A DNA stretch of 64,000 nucleotides from Micromonospora sediminicola (GCF_900089585.1 NZ_FLRH01000003.1:1812501-1876500), one strand, 5' to 3'; numbered from the stretch's first letter, positions 9,539 to 19,371 are shown. Numbers and translations: made by a program. The notes: a model not told the origin generated them from the sequence alone.

Positions 9539-11098
9539 ATGACGCACATCGACCGACGTACGCTGCTCCGCGCCGGACTGGTCGCCGGGGCGGGGGCCGC
9601 CGGCGGGGCGCTGCTCGGCGGAGCCGGCGCGCCGGCCGCCCCGGCGTGGCGGCCGAGCGGGCGGCCGTCGCTCACCCACGGCGTGCAGAGCGGCGACGTG
9701 ACCGCCGACTCGGCGCTGGTCTGGACCCGGGCGGACCGGCCCGGCCGGATGCTCGTCGAGGTCAGCCGCCGGCCCGACCTGCGCGGCGCACGGCTGGTGC
9801 GCGGCCCGGTGGTCGACCCGGACGGCGACTTCACCGGCCGGATCCGGCTGCGCGGCCTGCCGGCGGGCGAGCGGCTGCACTACCGGGTACGGGTGGAGAG
9901 CCTGGACCGGCACGGCGTGTGCAGCGAGCCGCTGACCGGCTCGTTCGCCACCGCCCCCGGGCGGCACCAGCGGCGGGACGTGCGGTTCGTCTGGACCGGT
10001 GACATCGTCGGGCAGGGCTGGGGGATCAGCCCGGACTTCGACGGCCTGGCGATCTTCCGGGCCATGCGCGAGCGGCGCCCCGACTTCTTCCTGTGCAGCG
10101 GGGACACGGTGTACGCCGACGGCCCGCTCGCCGAGCGCGTCACGCTGCCCGACGGGCGGCTCTGGCGCAACCTGGTGACGCCGGAGAAGAGCAAGGTCGC
10201 CGAGACGCTGGCGGAGTACCGGGGACAGTTCGCCTACAACCTGCTCGACGAGCACCTGCGGGCCTTCGCCGCCCAGGTGCCCCAGATCAACCAGTGGGAC
10301 GACCACGAGGTGGTCAACAACTGGTACCCGGGGGAGATCCTGGTCGACGACCGGTACACCGAGAAGCGGGTGGACGTGCTCGCCGCCCGGGCCCGGCAGG
10401 CGTTCCACGAGTGGCTGCCGACGCCGGCCGGCGGGCCGCTGTACCGACGCCTGTCGTACGGGCCGCTGCTGGACGTCTTCGTGCTGGACATGCGCACCTG
10501 GAAGGACCCGAACGACGGCAACACGTACGCCGACCCGGAGCGCGGCCTGCTCGGCCGGGCCCAGCGGGAGTGGCTGGTCCGGGAACTGCGCGCGTCCCGG
10601 GCGACCTGGAAGGTGATCGCCAACGACCTGCCGATCGGTGTGGTGGTGCCGGACGGCCCGGGCGCGCAGGAGGGGGTGGCCCAGGGCGACCCGGGCGCGC
10701 CGGCCGGCCGTGAGCTGGAGTTCGCCGAGGTGCTGCGCGCGGCCCACCGGGCCGGGGTGACCGGCCTGGTCTTCCTCACCGCCGACGTGCACTACACCGC
10801 CGCCCACCACTACGACCCGGCCCGCGCGGCGGTGGGCGACTTCAGCCCGTTCTGGGAGTTCGTCTCCGGCCCGGCGCACGCCGGGGCGTTCGGCCCGAAC
10901 GCGCTGGACGGTACCTTCGGCCCGAAGGCCGTCTTCGTGCACGCCCCGCCGGCCGCGAACACCTCGCCGGCGGAGGGCTTCCAGCACTTCGGCGAGGTCG
11001 ACATCGACGGGGAGTCGGGCGCGTTGACCGTGCACCTGCGCGACCGCGCCGGCGCCTCCCTCTGGAGCACCACGCTGCCGGCGCCCACCCGCCGCTGA
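9539..11098 (+). CDS. PhoD-type alkaline phosphatase/phosphodiesterase, Tat-exported
   Basis: Encodes 519 aa. The N-terminus DRRTLLRAGLVAGAGAAGG is a twin-arginine signal followed by an Ala-rich cleavage region, so export as a folded metalloenzyme is expected. A PhoD N-terminal beta domain (HGVQSGDVTADSALVWTRAD) is followed by the metallophosphatase core. Metal-ligand segments are WTGDIVGQGWG, FFLCSGDTVYADG, QINQWDDHEVVNNW and LTADVHYTA. PhoD enzymes use Ca/Fe and release phosphate from mono- and diesters. A GGGAGG ribosome site precedes the ATG. A palindrome copy directly after the stop probably ends the transcript. Confidence 0.9.
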   Translation: MTHIDRRTLLRAGLVAGAGAAGGALLGGAGAPAAPAWRPSGRPSLTHGVQSGDVTADSALVWTRADRPGRMLVEVSRRPDLRGARLVRGPVVDPDGDFTGRIRLRGLPAGERLHYRVRVESLDRHGVCSEPLTGSFATAPGRHQRRDVRFVWTGDIVGQGWGISPDFDGLAIFRAMRERRPDFFLCSGDTVYADGPLAERVTLPDGRLWRNLVTPEKSKVAETLAEYRGQFAYNLLDEHLRAFAAQVPQINQWDDHEVVNNWYPGEILVDDRYTEKRVDVLAARARQAFHEWLPTPAGGPLYRRLSYGPLLDVFVLDMRTWKDPNDGNTYADPERGLLGRAQREWLVRELRASRATWKVIANDLPIGVVVPDGPGAQEGVAQGDPGAPAGRELEFAEVLRAAHRAGVTGLVFLTADVHYTAAHHYDPARAAVGDFSPFWEFVSGPAHAGAFGPNALDGTFGPKAVFVHAPPAANTSPAEGFQHFGEVDIDGESGALTVHLRDRAGASLWSTTLPAPTRR

Positions 11099-11103
11099 GT
11101 GTG

Positions 11104-11151
11104 AGGAGGGGCCCCTTCCTATCGCGTGGGCGATAAGAAGGGCCCCCTCCT
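11104..11151. repeat. GGGGCCC double-arm palindrome, copy B
   Basis: Arms at 11104-11125 and 11130-11151 with loop GTGG, matching at 20 of 22 positions. The first arm begins AGGAGGGGCCCCTTCCTAT. It starts 6 nt after the phosphatase stop and upstream of the ileS T-box, so it probably terminates the upstream gene and insulates the riboswitch. Confidence 0.85.
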
Positions 11152-11189
11152 TACTCGGAGGCGGAGCGGGGGGCGGGGCGGGTAAGCTT

Positions 11190-11420
11190 GGGCGCACAGG
11201 CGACGACCCGGCCATCACCGGTGAGCCTCCGGAAGAACAGCCGGGCAACCGGCCCAGTAGAACCGGACGGGACGGCCCGTCACAGCCGACCGATGAGCGG
11301 GCGGTCGATCCTGACCGCCAAGCGGGGTGGTACCGCGGACCACCCGGGAGCGCCGTTCCAGGCGTACCCCGGACGGTTCGTCCTCGCAGACCCACCGACG
11401 AGTGAGCTGCGCGAGGAGAG
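11190..11420 (+). promoter_or_regulatory. T-box riboswitch (isoleucine, translational type) upstream of ileS
   Basis: The 331-nt gap before ileS holds a palindrome (copy B) and this T-box. A short Stem I shows GGCCATCACCGGTGAGCC, with an ATC isoleucine specifier at 11214-11216. The T-box sequence GCGGGGTGGTACCGCGG is at about 11322-11338 and would pair with the NCCA end of uncharged tRNA. TCCTCGC (11381-11387) is exactly complementary to GCGAGGA (11411-11417), which contains the ileS Shine-Dalgarno. This gives a sequestering helix and so control of translation rather than termination. The layout matches the ultrashort-Stem-I ileS T-boxes known in mycobacteria. The 5' boundary is approximate. 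Confidence 0.92.
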
Positions 11421-11429
11421 CGACCCCCG

Positions 11430-14400
11430 ATGGCCTATCCGTTGCACGACCCGACCGGCGCCGGCGTCCCGGCGAGCCCGGACCTGCCCGCGGTCGAGCG
11501 CCGGGTGCTGGAGCACTGGACCGCCGACAAGACCTTCGAAGCGTCCGTGGAAGCCCGCCCCGCCGGGGCCGACGGCAAGAACGAGTACGTCTTCTACGAC
11601 GGCCCGCCGTTCGCCAACGGCCTGCCGCACTACGGCCACCTGTTCACCGGCTACGTCAAGGACGTGGTGCCGCGCTACCAGACCATGCGCGGGCGGCACG
11701 TCGAGCGCCGCTTCGGCTGGGACTGCCACGGGCTGCCGGCCGAGGTGGTGGCCGAGAAGCAGCTCGGCATCACCAGCAAGGCCGAGATCCTGGACCTCGG
11801 CGTGGCCCGGTTCAACGACGCCTGCCGCACGTCGGTGCTGGAGTTCACCCACGACTGGGAGCGGTACGTCACCCGCCAGGCCCGCTGGGTCGACTTCGCC
11901 AACGACTACAAGACGCTCGACCTGGACTACATGGAAAGCGTCATGTGGGCCTTCAAGACCCTGCACGACAAGGGCCTGGTCTACGAGGGCTTCCGGGTGC
12001 TCGCGTACTGCTGGCGGTGCGAGACCCCGCTGTCCAACACCGAGACCCGGATGGACGACGTCTACCGGGACCGGCACGACCCGACGCTCACCGTCTGGTT
12101 CGAGCTGACCGCCGACGAGACCGCGCCGGAGCCGCTGCGCGGGCCGGTCAAGCTCGGCGTCTGGACCACCACGCCGTGGACGCTGCCGTCGAACCTGGCG
12201 CTCGCCGTCGGCCCGGACATCGAGTACGCGGTGCTGGAGCGCGACGGCGACCGCTACGTCGTCGGCGCCGCCCGCCTCGGCGCGTACGCCAAGGAGTTGG
12301 AGGGATACGAGCAGGTCGGCACCGTGTACGGCCGCGACCTGGTCGGACGCCGCTACACGCCGCTGTACGACTTCCTGGTCGAGCCGGCCGGGCCGAACGC
12401 CTACCAGGTGCTCGGCGCGGACTTCGTGACCACCGAGGACGGCACCGGGATCGTCCACCTGGCCCCCGCCTTCGGCGAGGACGACCAGAACACCTGCAAC
12501 GCCGCCGGCATCCCCACCGTGGTCACGGTGGACGACCACACCCGGTTCACCGCGCTGGTGCCGCCGTACCAGGGCGAGCAGGTCTTCGACGTGAACAAGC
12601 CGGTGATCCGGGAGCTGAAGGAGCGGGGGGTGGTGCTGCGGCAGGACGTCTACACCCACTCGTACCCGCACTGCTGGCGCTGCGACACCCCGCTGGTCTA
12701 CAAGGCGGTGTCGTCGTGGTTCGTCGCGGTGACGTCGTTCCGGGACCGGATGGTCGAGCTGAACCAGCAGATCAACTGGACGCCGGGGCACATCAAGGAC
12801 GGCTCGTTCGGCAAGTGGCTGGCCAACGCCCGGGACTGGTCGATCAGCCGGAACCGGTTCTGGGGCTCGCCGATCCCGGTGTGGAAGTCGGACGACCCGA
12901 ACTACCCGCGCGTGGACGTGTACGGCTCGCTCGCCGACATCGAGCGGGACTTCGGCGTACGCCTGACCGACCTGCACCGGCCGGCGGTGGACGACCTGGT
13001 CCGCCCCAACCCGGACGACCCGACGGGCCGGTCGATGATGCGCCGGGTGCCGGAGGTGCTGGACTGCTGGTTCGAGTCCGGCTCGATGCCGTTCGCCCAG
13101 GTGCACTACCCGTTCGAGAACCGCGAGTGGTTCGAGCACCACTACCCGGGTGACTTCATCGTCGAGTACATCGGGCAGACCCGCGGCTGGTTCTACACCA
13201 TGCACGTGCTGGCCACCGCGCTGTTCGACCGGCCGGCGTTCCGCAACTGCCTGAGCCACGGCATCCTGCTCGGCTCGGACGGGCGCAAGATGTCCAAGAG
13301 CCTGCGCAACTATCCGGACGTCTACCACGTGTTCGACTCCTACGGGTCGGACGCGATGCGCTGGATGCTGATGTCCTCGCCGGTGCTGCGCGGCGGGGAC
13401 ATGGCGGTGACCGAGACGCTGATCCGGGACGCGGTGCGGCAGGTGCTCCTGCCGCTGTGGAACGTCTGGTACTTCTTCTCGCTCTACGCCAACGCCGACG
13501 GCCACACCGCGCGTCGTCGCACCGACTCGGCGAACGTGCTCGACCGGTACGTGCTGGCGAAGACGAACGAGCTGGTGGCGACCGTCGGCGCGCAGATGGA
13601 CGCGTACGACATCTCCGGCGCCTGCGCGACCGTGCGGTCCTACCTGGACGCGCTGACCAACTGGTACGTGCGCCGCTCGCGGGACCGGTTCTGGGCCGGC
13701 GACGCGGACGCGTTCGACACGCTCTGGACCGTGCTGGAGACGCTCTGCCGGGTGGTGGCGCCGCTGGCGCCGCTGACCGCCGAGGAGATCTGGCGTGGGC
13801 TGACCGGCGAGCGGTCGGTGCACCTGACCGACTGGCCGTCCGCCGAGGAGTTCCCGGCCGACCACGAGCTGGTCTCGGCGATGGACAACGTGCGGGCGGT
13901 CGCCTCCGCGGCGCTGTCCCTGCGCAAGGCCAAGGGCCTGCGGGTGCGGCTGCCGCTGGCGAAGCTCACTGTGGCGTCGCCCGTCGCCGCCCAGCTGCGG
14001 CCCTTCGCCGACCTGGTCGCCGACGAGGTCAACGTCAAGGAGGTCGTGCTCGCCGACGACCTGGACGCCTACTGCCAGCAGGTGCTGACCGTGGTGCCGC
14101 GGGCGCTCGGCCCGCGCGTCGGCAAGGCGGTCCAGCAGGTGATCAAGGCGGTCAAGGCGGGGGACTGGGAGCTGCGTGACGGCGCTCCGGTGGCCGCCGG
14201 GGTCACCCTGGCCGAGGGCGAGTACGAGCTGCGCCTGGTCGCCGCCGACGCGGAGCACTCGGCGCCGCTGCCCGGCGGTGAGGGCGTGGTGGTGCTGGAC
14301 ACCGAGGTCACCCCGGAGCTGGCCGCCGAGGGTCTGGCCCGGGACGTGGTCCGGGTGGTGCAGCAGGCCCGGCGGGACGCCGACCTGGACGTCTCGGACC

Positions 14401-14576
14401 GGATCGCGGTGGCCGTCTCGGCCTCCGAGGAGGTGCGCGCGGCGGTCGCCGCGTACACCGGGTTCGTGGCCCGGGAAGTGCTGGCCGACACCGTCGACTT
14501 CGCCGACGGGCTCGAGGGCTTCGTCGGCGAGGCGGGCGACGGTGAGCGCGTGGTGGTGAGCGTCCGCCGCGTGTGA
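11430..14576 (+). CDS. ileS: isoleucine--tRNA ligase, type 2
   Basis: Encodes 1048 aa and charges tRNA-Ile. The HIGH motif appears as HYGH (67-70, in [14 protein letters not shown]) and KMSKS is at about 620-624 ([13 protein letters not shown]). The [10 protein letters not shown] segment and [11 protein letters not shown] editing-domain motif are typical of IleRS. Length and the PHYGH form place it in the eukaryote-like type 2 group found in actinobacteria, which is known to be less sensitive to mupirocin. The start at 11430 follows GAGGAG, which the T-box can hide. A palindrome (copy C) begins 7 nt after the stop. Its place between ndk and rne differs from Mycobacterium. Confidence 0.97.
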   Translation: MAYPLHDPTGAGVPASPDLPAVERRVLEHWTADKTFEASVEARPAGADGKNEYVFYDGPPFANGLPHYGHLFTGYVKDVVPRYQTMRGRHVERRFGWDCHGLPAEVVAEKQLGITSKAEILDLGVARFNDACRTSVLEFTHDWERYVTRQARWVDFANDYKTLDLDYMESVMWAFKTLHDKGLVYEGFRVLAYCWRCETPLSNTETRMDDVYRDRHDPTLTVWFELTADETAPEPLRGPVKLGVWTTTPWTLPSNLALAVGPDIEYAVLERDGDRYVVGAARLGAYAKELEGYEQVGTVYGRDLVGRRYTPLYDFLVEPAGPNAYQVLGADFVTTEDGTGIVHLAPAFGEDDQNTCNAAGIPTVVTVDDHTRFTALVPPYQGEQVFDVNKPVIRELKERGVVLRQDVYTHSYPHCWRCDTPLVYKAVSSWFVAVTSFRDRMVELNQQINWTPGHIKDGSFGKWLANARDWSISRNRFWGSPIPVWKSDDPNYPRVDVYGSLADIERDFGVRLTDLHRPAVDDLVRPNPDDPTGRSMMRRVPEVLDCWFESGSMPFAQVHYPFENREWFEHHYPGDFIVEYIGQTRGWFYTMHVLATALFDRPAFRNCLSHGILLGSDGRKMSKSLRNYPDVYHVFDSYGSDAMRWMLMSSPVLRGGDMAVTETLIRDAVRQVLLPLWNVWYFFSLYANADGHTARRRTDSANVLDRYVLAKTNELVATVGAQMDAYDISGACATVRSYLDALTNWYVRRSRDRFWAGDADAFDTLWTVLETLCRVVAPLAPLTAEEIWRGLTGERSVHLTDWPSAEEFPADHELVSAMDNVRAVASAALSLRKAKGLRVRLPLAKLTVASPVAAQLRPFADLVADEVNVKEVVLADDLDAYCQQVLTVVPRALGPRVGKAVQQVIKAVKAGDWELRDGAPVAAGVTLAEGEYELRLVAADAEHSAPLPGGEGVVVLDTEVTPELAAEGLARDVVRVVQQARRDADLDVSDRIAVAVSASEEVRAAVAAYTGFVAREVLADTVDFADGLEGFVGEAGDGERVVVSVRRV

Positions 14577-14582
14577 GATGTA

Positions 14583-14630
14583 AGGAAGGGGCCCTTCTTA
14601 ACGCTTTCGGTATAGGAAGGGCCCCTTCCT
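14583..14630. repeat. GGGGCCC double-arm palindrome, copy C
   Basis: Arms at 14583-14604 and 14609-14630 around loop TTTC, matching at 18 of 22 positions. It begins 7 nt after the ileS stop and lies about 100 nt before the acyltransferase start, in the position of an ileS terminator. Confidence 0.85.
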
Positions 14631-14734
14631 AACACGTGCACCGGCGGGTGGACTGCGGGCCACCCGCTCGGCCGGGGGTGGCAGCGTCGGCTACCGTGAC
14701 AGCGCCTGTCTCACGTACGACCGCCGGAGGACCC

Positions 14735-15427
14735 GTGCCCCTGCTCTACACCATCGGCAAGCTCACCGTGGCGCCCGCGCTCCGGTTGGCCTTCCGTCCG
14801 CACGTGGAGGGGTTGGAGCACATCCCGGCGACCGGCGGGGCGATCTTCGCGGGCAACCACCTCTCCGTCGCCGACGAGCTGCTCCTCGGCACGGTGGTCC
14901 CCCGGCACCTGGCGTTCTGGGCCAAGTCGGAGTACTTCAACGGCACCGGGATCAAGGGCGGCTTCTCCAAGTTCGTGCTGACCGGGCTCGGCGCCATCCC
15001 GGTCGAGCGGGCCGGCGGGCGGGCCGCGTTGTCCGCGTTCGACGCGGCGATCCCGGTGCTCAAGGCCGGCGACCTGGTCGCCGTCTACCCGGAGGGCACG
15101 CGCTCGCCGGACGGGCGGCTCTACCGCGGCCGTACCGGCGCGGCCCGGCTCGCGGTGGCCGCCGGAGTGCCGATCATCCCGGTCGGCGTGACCGGCACCG
15201 ACAAGGCCCAGCCCATCGGCACGCGGGTGCCCCGGCCCGGTCGCGCCAAGATCACCATCAGGTTCGGCAAGCCGCTGGACTTCACCGGCCGGCCGGACGA
15301 CCGCACCTCACTGCGCGCCATGACCGACGAGATGATGTCGGAGATCCAGAAGCTCACCGGCCAGGAGTACGTCCCGCGCTACGCCCCGAAGCGCAGCGAG
15401 CAGACGCCGGGTGAGGCGGCCGCCTGA
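14735..15427 (+). CDS. 1-acyl-sn-glycerol-3-phosphate acyltransferase family protein
   Basis: Encodes 230 aa of the PlsC/LPLAT family, which move a fatty acyl chain to lysophosphatidate or related lipids at the inner membrane face. The catalytic HX4D motif is NHLSVAD (H42...D47) and the phosphate-binding motif YPEGTRSPDG is at about 118-127. The GTG at 14735 is chosen because GGAGG ends four bases before it. Codons further upstream in frame have no family similarity. It converges on the 15437-17101 gene with only 9 bp between the stops. Actual acceptor lipid is not known. Confidence 0.92.
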   Translation: MPLLYTIGKLTVAPALRLAFRPHVEGLEHIPATGGAIFAGNHLSVADELLLGTVVPRHLAFWAKSEYFNGTGIKGGFSKFVLTGLGAIPVERAGGRAALSAFDAAIPVLKAGDLVAVYPEGTRSPDGRLYRGRTGAARLAVAAGVPIIPVGVTGTDKAQPIGTRVPRPGRAKITIRFGKPLDFTGRPDDRTSLRAMTDEMMSEIQKLTGQEYVPRYAPKRSEQTPGEAAA

Positions 15428-15436
15428 GCGAGACGC

Positions 15437-17101
15437 TCAGGACTGCTTCGGGACCACGACCCGCTGGCGCAGCTCGTCGAGGAGCCGGCCGCTGTCGTCC
15501 ACCGACAGTCGGGTGAACACGCCGGTGGTGAGGCTGCCGTGGTCGACCGAGGTGCACACCACCACCGCGTCGCCGTCCGCCCGGCCCACCGCGCAGCGCT
15601 CGTGCCGGCCGCGTACACCGGTGTCCACGGTCACCGAGGGTTGCAGGTCGTAGTCGCCGGCGAGGCGCTTCAGCTCGGCCTCGGCGTCGGACTCCGGGGT
15701 GAACCGGAAGCCGGTGCTGCCGAACAGCGTCACCCGCTTGCCGTCGTTCGTGGTGTAGATGCCGGCGAACGTGTCCTCGGCGAGCCAGTCCGCCTGGCGT
15801 ACCCGGCTCTTCAGGTCCTCGGCCGCCGCCTGGCTGCCCTGGTCCTGGCGCAACCGCATCGAGTCGAGCTGGTCGGGGAGGCTGGCGCTGGCCGGGTACT
15901 GGCTGGACAGCGGCTGGGCCCACCACAGCGGCACGCCGCAGCAGCACGCCACGGAGAGCAGCAACAGCCAGGGCCAGCGACGCCGCCGGCGTACCGGCAC
16001 CGGCACGTACCCCTTGGGGGCCTGCCAGCCCGGCGGCGGCGCCACCGGCGGCGGGGTCCTGCCCCGGCGCTGTTTCGGCGGGCGCGTCTGCTTCGGTGGC
16101 CGCGGCGGGGCGACCGGGGCCGGCGGCGGGGTGTGCGCCGGCGGTGACACCGGCCGGGCGGCCGGCGGACCCGGGTACGGCGGGGTGTGCGCGGGCGGTG
16201 ACACCGGTCGGGCGGCGGTCGGGTGCGGCGGCGGCCCCGGGTGGGCGGCGGCCGGGTGCGGCGGCGCCGGGTGGGCCGGCCAGGGCGCGGTGTAGGGCAG
16301 CGTCGGCGGCAACGCCGGAAGCTCGACCGAGTGCAGGTCCCAGCCGGTGGTGTCCACGCCCGCCCACGGGTCGACCGGGGTGGCGTGCTCGGGGGACTCG
16401 ACCGGCGGCACCGGCGTGGGCTCGGCCGACTCGCCCCAGGCACGCCGCCGGGCCGGCGGGGGCGGGACCGCGGCGGAGCCGCTCCAGCGGGGCGCGGTCT
16501 CGACCCGGGTGGGGTTCGGCCCGTGCTCGACCTTCGTCCGGTCCGGCGCGTCCTCGGCGCGGGTGGGGGCCGGCGCGTCCTCGACCCGGGTCGGGTCGGG
16601 GGCCGACGGGGTCGGCGCGGCGCGGCCCGGCACGGCGGCGGAGCCCCGGGCGCGTCCGGCCGGCGCGGGCGGGGTGTCGTCGGCGTCCGTCCCCCGCGGC
16701 GCGGCGACGGGGTCGTCCGATACCGCGGGCGCCTCGGCGGCGTCGGCCGCTCCCGGCGGGGCGGCGTCGTCCGGGTCGGGGCGGCCGGTGTCCTGCGGAC
16801 CCGGACGGGCGGTGTCGTCCGGGTCGGGCAGCTCAGGGGTGGCGTTCGGGTCCGGCGGTGCGGTGTCGGCCGGGGGTGCGGTGGCGGCGTTCGGGTCGCT
16901 GTCCCCGTCCGTCGGCGGCTCCGAGCCCGGCGCGTCGCGCTCCGGCGCCGACCTGTCCGGGGCGGGGTCGGCGAGCTGGCCGGCGGCCTCGGCGGAGCCC
17001 TCGGCGTCGACCTGCTTCGGCACGGGCGACGGCGGCTCGGCGACGACCCGTTCCTCGGTCCCGTCGGCCGGCCGGCCCGCCCCCGGCTGCGGCTGCGACA
17101 T
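15437..17101 (-). CDS. proline-rich single-pass membrane protein, paralogue of 1746-2423
   Basis: Encodes 554 aa. Residues 1-370 are low-complexity, acidic then proline-rich, and would be cytoplasmic. They contain short tandem repeats (PTRVEDAP, PTRAEDAP, RTKVEHGP, PTRVETAP and twice ARPVSPPAHTPP). A basic stop-transfer stretch (VRRRRRWP) and one transmembrane helix (about 376-395, with CCC) precede an external domain of about 130 residues. That domain aligns with the 225-aa protein at 1746-2423 (FAGIYT, KRVTLFGS, two Cys, SVDHGS, DDSGRLLDELR). The ATG at 17101 is the first in-frame start. Proline-rich cytoplasmic regions often bind partner proteins; function is unknown. Confidence 0.82.
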   Translation of the reverse strand: MSQPQPGAGRPADGTEERVVAEPPSPVPKQVDAEGSAEAAGQLADPAPDRSAPERDAPGSEPPTDGDSDPNAATAPPADTAPPDPNATPELPDPDDTARPGPQDTGRPDPDDAAPPGAADAAEAPAVSDDPVAAPRGTDADDTPPAPAGRARGSAAVPGRAAPTPSAPDPTRVEDAPAPTRAEDAPDRTKVEHGPNPTRVETAPRWSGSAAVPPPPARRRAWGESAEPTPVPPVESPEHATPVDPWAGVDTTGWDLHSVELPALPPTLPYTAPWPAHPAPPHPAAAHPGPPPHPTAARPVSPPAHTPPYPGPPAARPVSPPAHTPPPAPVAPPRPPKQTRPPKQRRGRTPPPVAPPPGWQAPKGYVPVPVRRRRRWPWLLLLSVACCCGVPLWWAQPLSSQYPASASLPDQLDSMRLRQDQGSQAAAEDLKSRVRQADWLAEDTFAGIYTTNDGKRVTLFGSTGFRFTPESDAEAELKRLAGDYDLQPSVTVDTGVRGRHERCAVGRADGDAVVVCTSVDHGSLTTGVFTRLSVDDSGRLLDELRQRVVVPKQS

Positions 17102-17149
17102 CGCGGCAATCTCCTCTCGCGCCCGTTGCGAGGTTAGTACCGCCCCGCC

Positions 17150-17315
17150 ACCTCCGCCGAATCCCCGCCCACCCCCGACCCTCGCCCCCGCTTCCGCTCC
17201 CGCCGGTGACCAAGGAGTTCGCGTGGGCCGGGAGCGCGGATCGGCGCGCCAACTCCTTGATCAACGGGCGTGGGGTGGGGGAAGGGTGGCGGTGGGGGAG
17301 GTCGGGGCGGGGGAC
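17150..17315. repeat. C-tract / inverted repeat / G-tract element, copy 1
   Basis: An inverted repeat (17205-17223, GGTGACCAAGGAGTTCGCG; and 17247-17265) shares the core GAYCAAGGAGTTSGCG and encloses a 23-nt spacer. Left of it lies about 55 nt dominated by C runs; right of it lies about 50 nt dominated by G runs, so the two flanks could also pair or form quadruplexes. It lies in the divergent gap between 15437-17101 and the radical SAM gene. A related element is at 22890-23090. Confidence 0.65.
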
Positions 17316-17319
17316 CGCG

Positions 17320-17333
17320 TACCCTTGGGCATC
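17320..17333 (+). promoter_or_regulatory. -10 box, leaderless start of the radical SAM gene
   Basis: TACCCT (17320-17325) lies 8 nt before the ATG at 17334, with no Shine-Dalgarno in between. Confidence 0.4.
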
Positions 17334-19319
17334 ATGAGTGCCCCGTCCACGACCCCACGTCCCACCGCCGACAACTCGGTCTGGCCCCGGCTGGAGCCGC
17401 TGCTGCCGCAGGTGACCAAACCCATCCAGTACGTGGGTGGGGAGCTGGGCGCGGTGGTCAAGGACTGGGACGCGGCGACCGTGCGCTGGGCGCTGATGTA
17501 CCCGGACGCGTACGAGGTGGGCCTGCCCAACCAGGGCGTGCAGATCCTCTACGAGGTGCTCAACGAGCTGCCCGACGTGCTGGCCGAGCGGACGTACGCG
17601 GTCTGGCCGGACCTGGAGAAGCTGATGCGCGCCCACGGCGTGCCGCAGTTCACCGTCGACGCCCACCGGCCGGTGCGCGACTTCGACGTGTTCGGTGTCT
17701 CGTTCTCCACCGAGCTGGGCTACACCAACCTGCTCACCGCGATCGACCTGGCCGGCATCCCGCTGCTCGCCGCCGACCGCACCGACGCCGACCCGGTGAT
17801 CGTCGCCGGCGGGCACGCCGCGTTCAACCCGGAGCCGATCGCCGACTTCGTCGACGCCGCTGTGCTCGGCGACGGCGAGGAGGCGGTGCTGGAGATCACC
17901 ACCATCGTCCGGGAGTGGAAGGCCGAGGGCTCCCCGGGTGGCCGGGACGAGCTGCTGCTGCGGCTGGCCCGCACCGAGAGCGTCTACGTCCCGCGCTTCT
18001 ACGACGTCGACTACCTGCCCGACGGCCGGATCCAGCGGGTCGTGCCGAACCGCCCGGACGTGCCGTTCCGGGTGCACAAGCGCACGACAATGGACCTGGA
18101 CGCCTGGCCGTACCCGAAGAAGCCCCTGGTCCCGCTCGCCGAGACGGTCCACGAGCGGTACGCGGTGGAGATCTTCCGGGGCTGCACCCGGGGCTGCCGG
18201 TTCTGCCAGGCCGGCATGATCACCCGCCCGGTGCGGGAGCGGTCGATCACCACCGTCGGCCAGATGGTGCAGCAGGGGCTGGAGTTCTCCGGCTTCCACG
18301 AGGTCGGCCTGCTGTCGCTGTCGTCGGCCGACCACTCCGAGATCGGCGACATGTGCTCCGGCCTGGCCGAGCAGTACGCCGGCACCAACGTCTCGCTGTC
18401 GCTGCCCTCGACCCGGGTGGACGCGTTCAACATCGACCTGGCCCAGGAGCTGTCCCGCAACGGGCGCCGGACCGGCCTGACCTTCGCCCCGGAGGGCGGG
18501 TCGGAGCGGATCCGCAAGGTGATCAACAAGATGGTGTCGAAGGAAGACCTCATCCGTACGGTGGTCACCGCGTACTCCAACGGCTGGCGGCAGGTGAAGC
18601 TCTACTTCATGTGCGGCCTGCCCACCGAGACCGACGAGGACGTCCTGGAGATCGCCGACATGGCGCACGAGGTGATCCGGGCCGGCCGGGCCGCGACCGG
18701 GTCCAAGGACATCCGCTGCACGGTCTCCATCGGCGGGTTCGTGCCGAAGCCGCACACCCCGTTCCAGTGGGCCTCGATGGAGCGGCCGGAGGTCATCGAC
18801 GGCCGGCTCAAGCTGCTCAAGCAGGCCATCAACAGCGACCGGTCGCTGGGCCGGGCGATCGGCTTCCGCTACCACGACGGTGAGCCGTCGCTGATCGAGG
18901 GCCTGCTGTCCCGGGGCGACCGCCGGGTCGGCGCGGTTATCCGCAGGGTCTGGGAGAACGGCGGCCGGTTCGACGGCTGGAGCGAGCACTTCTCCTACCA
19001 GCGCTGGGTCGACGCCGCGACCGAGGTGCTGCCGGCGTACGGGGTGGACCTCGACTGGTACACCACCCGCGAGCGCGAGGAGCTGGAGGTCCTGCCCTGG
19101 GACCACCTCGACTCCGGCCTGGACAAGGACTGGCTCTGGCAGGACTGGCAGGACTCGCTGTCCGAGTACGAGCAGGACGACTGCCGCTGGACGCCCTGCT
19201 TCGACTGTGGCGTCTGCCCGTCCATGGACACCGAGATCCAGATCGGCCCGACCGGCCGGAAGCTGCTGCCGCTGACGCCGGTCGGCGGGTTGAAGCAGCC
19301 CGCCGCCGCGCAGGGCTGA
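17334..19319 (+). CDS. TIGR03960-type B12-binding radical SAM protein
   Basis: Encodes 661 aa. The N-terminal part (about 35-215) resembles a cobalamin-binding fold, including MYPDAYEVGLPNQG and VVAGGHAAFNPEPIADFVD. The radical SAM cluster motif is C284-x3-C288-x2-C291 (RGCTRGCRFCQAG), followed by FAPEGGSERIRKVINK. The C-terminus holds a second cysteine group (PCFDCGVCPSMDTE). Members pair with a DUF2344 (TIGR03936) protein, fused or adjacent; here that partner is 3.9 kb downstream (23174-23950). The pair has been linked to RNA modification by proximity to rne, but the reaction is unproven. The ATG at 17334 excludes a long in-frame extension antisense to the neighbouring gene. Confidence 0.9.
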   Translation: MSAPSTTPRPTADNSVWPRLEPLLPQVTKPIQYVGGELGAVVKDWDAATVRWALMYPDAYEVGLPNQGVQILYEVLNELPDVLAERTYAVWPDLEKLMRAHGVPQFTVDAHRPVRDFDVFGVSFSTELGYTNLLTAIDLAGIPLLAADRTDADPVIVAGGHAAFNPEPIADFVDAAVLGDGEEAVLEITTIVREWKAEGSPGGRDELLLRLARTESVYVPRFYDVDYLPDGRIQRVVPNRPDVPFRVHKRTTMDLDAWPYPKKPLVPLAETVHERYAVEIFRGCTRGCRFCQAGMITRPVRERSITTVGQMVQQGLEFSGFHEVGLLSLSSADHSEIGDMCSGLAEQYAGTNVSLSLPSTRVDAFNIDLAQELSRNGRRTGLTFAPEGGSERIRKVINKMVSKEDLIRTVVTAYSNGWRQVKLYFMCGLPTETDEDVLEIADMAHEVIRAGRAATGSKDIRCTVSIGGFVPKPHTPFQWASMERPEVIDGRLKLLKQAINSDRSLGRAIGFRYHDGEPSLIEGLLSRGDRRVGAVIRRVWENGGRFDGWSEHFSYQRWVDAATEVLPAYGVDLDWYTTREREELEVLPWDHLDSGLDKDWLWQDWQDSLSEYEQDDCRWTPCFDCGVCPSMDTEIQIGPTGRKLLPLTPVGGLKQPAAAQG

Positions 19320-19335
19320 CGGCGCCGAACCACCG

Positions 19336-19371
19336 CGGAGCGCGGGAACCCCTCGGGGTTCCCGCGCTCCG
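19336..19371 (+). terminator. terminator of the radical SAM gene
   Basis: A perfect 17-bp stem beginning CGGAGCGCGGGAACCCC with a TC turn starts 17 nt after the stop, followed by TCGTCTTTC. It separates the radical SAM gene from the type VII-like genes. Confidence 0.88.

Noticed and set aside
16130..16270. Tandem DNA repeats in the proline-rich gene as a mobile element
   Set aside because: They are in-frame codon repeats of ARPVSPPAHTPP and similar; no inverted ends or transposase.
16347..17333. A 329-codon N-terminal extension of the radical SAM protein
   Set aside because: It is antisense to the proline-rich gene and low complexity; family homologues start near the ATG at 17334, which also has a promoter-like box.
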